Below, one piece after another: positions 62,634-64,000 of a DNA stretch of 64,000 nt. The DNA lies in NCBI RefSeq assembly GCF_000422545.1, contig NZ_AULZ01000009.1, positions 1 through 64,000 of the forward strand, in the 5' to 3' direction. Every line of letters starts with the position of its first letter. Position 1 is the first letter of the stretch. The translations under genes were made by a program, and so were the position numbers. The notes beneath the pieces were generated by a model, which was not told where the DNA came from, searched no databases, and saw nothing but the letters and a program-made list of their open reading frames with translations. Source of the DNA: Desulfocurvibacter africanus subsp. africanus DSM 2603 (GTDB lineage: Bacteria; Desulfobacterota; Desulfovibrionia; Desulfovibrionales; Desulfovibrionaceae).

Positions 62634-63705
62634 CCGCTGGTATCTGGTCCGGCACCATCTGATCTGGATACTCCTGCTCCTCGCCTACTATGGGCGCCTC
62701 CGCAGGCATCTCGGCATCAGCCTCGAGGGGCTCACCCATGAATTCTCCCTCATCCTGGGAAGGCTGGTCGTCCTGCTCGTCCTCGACCTGCTCCAGCAAG
62801 TGCTTGCTGATTGTGATGGTCGCGACCTCAAGCTTGCGCGCCAACCAAGCATTGAAGGCATCGCGCATCTTCTGGTCCAGCAGGACCTGCTCCACTAAGG
62901 GATAGGCCTGCGTGGGATCCAGAACCTTGGCAGGGCTGCGCTCCACAAGAATGAGACGATGGAATTTGGATTCTTCGGTAAGCACGCTGGAAGCTTCGCC
63001 CGGCTCCAGGTTGGCCAGGGCGTTAAGCCAGCTGGCAGGCAGCCTGTCTTCGCGCATCCGTAGTTGGCGGACCTCAACTTCCTTGAGCTTGGCGGCAATG
63101 TCGGCCGCAGCCTCGCCCTTAGAGAAGAGTTGCGTGGCCTTGAGCACGAGTTCCCTGCTCGGCCCGGTGATGATCAGGAACTTGAGCCGCGAAGGCAGAT
63201 AGAAGTCCGACAAGTGACTCCTGTAATAGGAGTCCGCCTCGGTATAATCAATTTTGATGGAGGGCCGGAGCACCTGCTGCAAGAATTTCTCGATGGAGAT
63301 TCGTGCCTTGAATTCCTTACGCCAGAAGGAAATATCAATGTACTCCTCCACCAGGATCTCCTCGAAAGCACCCTCGGGATAATCCTTGCGCACCGAATCT
63401 TCGGCCTTGTTCAGCTCTTCATCGGTCACTTCCAGGCCCCGGTCGGCCAACTCCTGAATGATCAGCTCCTGAATAATCAGATCACTCAGGATGGTACCGT
63501 AATCAGTACGCAGCTGGTTGACCGTCGGATTCAGGTCATCGGTGGAGTCCAAGTACATGATGTCATACTTGTACTCCAACTGATTGAGATGGATAGGACG
63601 CCCGTTGACCATGGCGATGACGCCTGGCTCGCTACGGTCCGAAGAACAGGCCGTGACGATGATCGAAGCCAGAAGGGCCATCAAGAGGCGCGTGGCTCTG
63701 AGCAT
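62581..63705 (-). CDS. Lipoprotein with SurA N-terminal-like peptidyl-prolyl isomerase fold
   Basis: 374 residues. Signal peptide with lipobox VTAC (Cys20). A SurA-N-like helical domain with MVNGRPIHLNQLEYKYD is followed by a parvulin-like region (about 165-260), then an acidic, Pro-rich tail (EDEQDDQPSQDEGEFMGEPL). Catalytic residues of parvulin are not clearly conserved, so it may be a chaperone only. It lies directly upstream of the SurA-like gene; both probably serve outer-membrane biogenesis. Confidence 0.8.
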   Translation of the reverse strand: MLRATRLLMALLASIIVTACSSDRSEPGVIAMVNGRPIHLNQLEYKYDIMYLDSTDDLNPTVNQLRTDYGTILSDLIIQELIIQELADRGLEVTDEELNKAEDSVRKDYPEGAFEEILVEEYIDISFWRKEFKARISIEKFLQQVLRPSIKIDYTEADSYYRSHLSDFYLPSRLKFLIITGPSRELVLKATQLFSKGEAAADIAAKLKEVEVRQLRMREDRLPASWLNALANLEPGEASSVLTEESKFHRLILVERSPAKVLDPTQAYPLVEQVLLDQKMRDAFNAWLARKLEVATITISKHLLEQVEDEQDDQPSQDEGEFMGEPLEADAEMPAEAPIVGEEQEYPDQMVPDQIPADEDDDLESIPVPAKNGS

Positions 63706-63763
63706 GGCGGTTATTTACCTGCTTGACTGCTTGTCTGCTTAATTGCCGGCTGATGTGGCCTGT

Positions 63764-64000
63764 TCATGAACTCGCGGCGGCCGGTGCGCGGAGCCGCAGT
63801 TGCTCCAACTCCATTTTCAGGTACTCCAAGCCCCTGGCAATGGAATCCTTCTCTCCAAAACGCGCCTCAAGCTTATTGGGCGGCATGAGTTTCGCCCAGG
63901 ATTGCCGGCTTTGCAACCAAAACAAGAGCTGTTCCGGGGCTACGACCTGGTTGTCTTGGAGGAAGGTCAGCACGGCACGTCCCGGATAGAGGTCAGCGCG
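63764..64000 (-). CDS. mfd: Partial gene: C-terminus of transcription-repair coupling factor
   Basis: The minus-strand frame is open from the window edge to a stop at 63764, 78 residues. The text (AVLTFLQDNQVVAPEQLLFW, MPPNKLEARF, ARGLEYLKMELEQL) resembles the C-terminal TRCF domain of Mfd, and mfd followed by PPIase genes is a familiar order in sulfate reducers. The helicase part is outside the window, so the call is tentative. The next gene starts 58 bases away. Confidence 0.55.
   Translation of the reverse strand, partial: RADLYPGRAVLTFLQDNQVVAPEQLLFWLQSRQSWAKLMPPNKLEARFGEKDSIARGLEYLKMELEQLRLRAPAAASS

Noticed and set aside
1-64000. tRNA genes and CRISPR arrays
   Set aside because: Scanning for T-loop GTTCRANYC with flanking stems gave only matches inside protein genes, and no short regular direct repeats with spacers were seen.

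Overview
The window looks like the chromosome of a GC-rich sulfate-reducing bacterium of the Desulfovibrionales, possibly near Desulfovibrio/Desulfocurvibacter africanus. The pointers are: an adenylate kinase with the Cys129-X5-His135-X15-Cys151-X2-Cys154 metal site known from Desulfovibrio gigas; a ferredoxin domain with Asp14 in place of a cluster cysteine, as in D. africanus ferredoxin III; an alpha2beta2 glycyl-tRNA synthetase; and a lysS-lol-bamA-lpx envelope operon. The taxonomic placement is inference. Most of the window is housekeeping core genome, with some accessory material.

Layout. 1-1440: two near-identical strong promoters (TTGACG-17-TAGATA) fire leftwards out of the window and probably drive an rRNA operon; the SRP RNA gene (ffs) with its terminator lies upstream of them. 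1443-4500: a selenium-type operon (yedE, a one-domain yedF, a DUF3343 protein with an extra C-terminal domain, and a ribokinase/NAD(P)HX-dehydratase-fold protein), preceded by a small Cys-rich ORF. 4627-8786: first copy of a 128-bp repeat, a MuiA-like envelope protein, a methyltransferase/beta-hydroxyacid dehydrogenase pair, a rhodanese and a hypothetical protein. 9058-15784: a leftward type I secretion operon (TolC, FecR-RTX substrate, ABC exporter, HlyD adaptor). 16455-24809: CHASE2 adenylyl cyclase, glycosyltransferase, metallo-beta-lactamase-fold protein, tilS, adk, DUF2867 protein, ferredoxin-nitroreductase. 25140-38561: metG and ricT, then the large leftward operon lysS-lolC/E-lolD-bamA-skp-lpxD-fabZ-lpxA-lpxI, which joins lipoprotein release, outer-membrane protein assembly and lipid A synthesis. 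38562-42095: an IS5-type transposase remnant, pgeF with 5-formyl-THF cyclo-ligase, then phosphoesterase and exonuclease III. 42140-49333: a signalling block on the minus strand (NtrX-like regulator, HD-GYP response regulator, TIGR01777 epimerase, NtrY-like kinase, DUF4390). 49481-54450: rlmH, a small gene, rsmG, and fabD-argS-SPOR ending in a strong terminator. 54583-55670: two direct copies of the 128-bp repeat flanking one small Cys-rich gene. 55779-64000: a hypothetical gene, rpsT, and a leftward run mfd(partial)-PPIase lipoprotein-surA-rodZ-like-recO-glyQ-glyS.

The most unusual structure is a family of short, terminally inverted, hairpin-rich repeats: four 128-bp copies that differ very little, plus two relatives with the same ends but different interiors. 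Other points of note are the extended selenium operon, a BamA with an extra TolB/FlgO-like N-terminal domain, the Asp-ligand ferredoxin fused to a nitroreductase, a base-composition mosaic in the RTX protein, and two palindromes sitting on candidate promoters. No tRNA gene, CRISPR array, phage or intact insertion sequence was seen.
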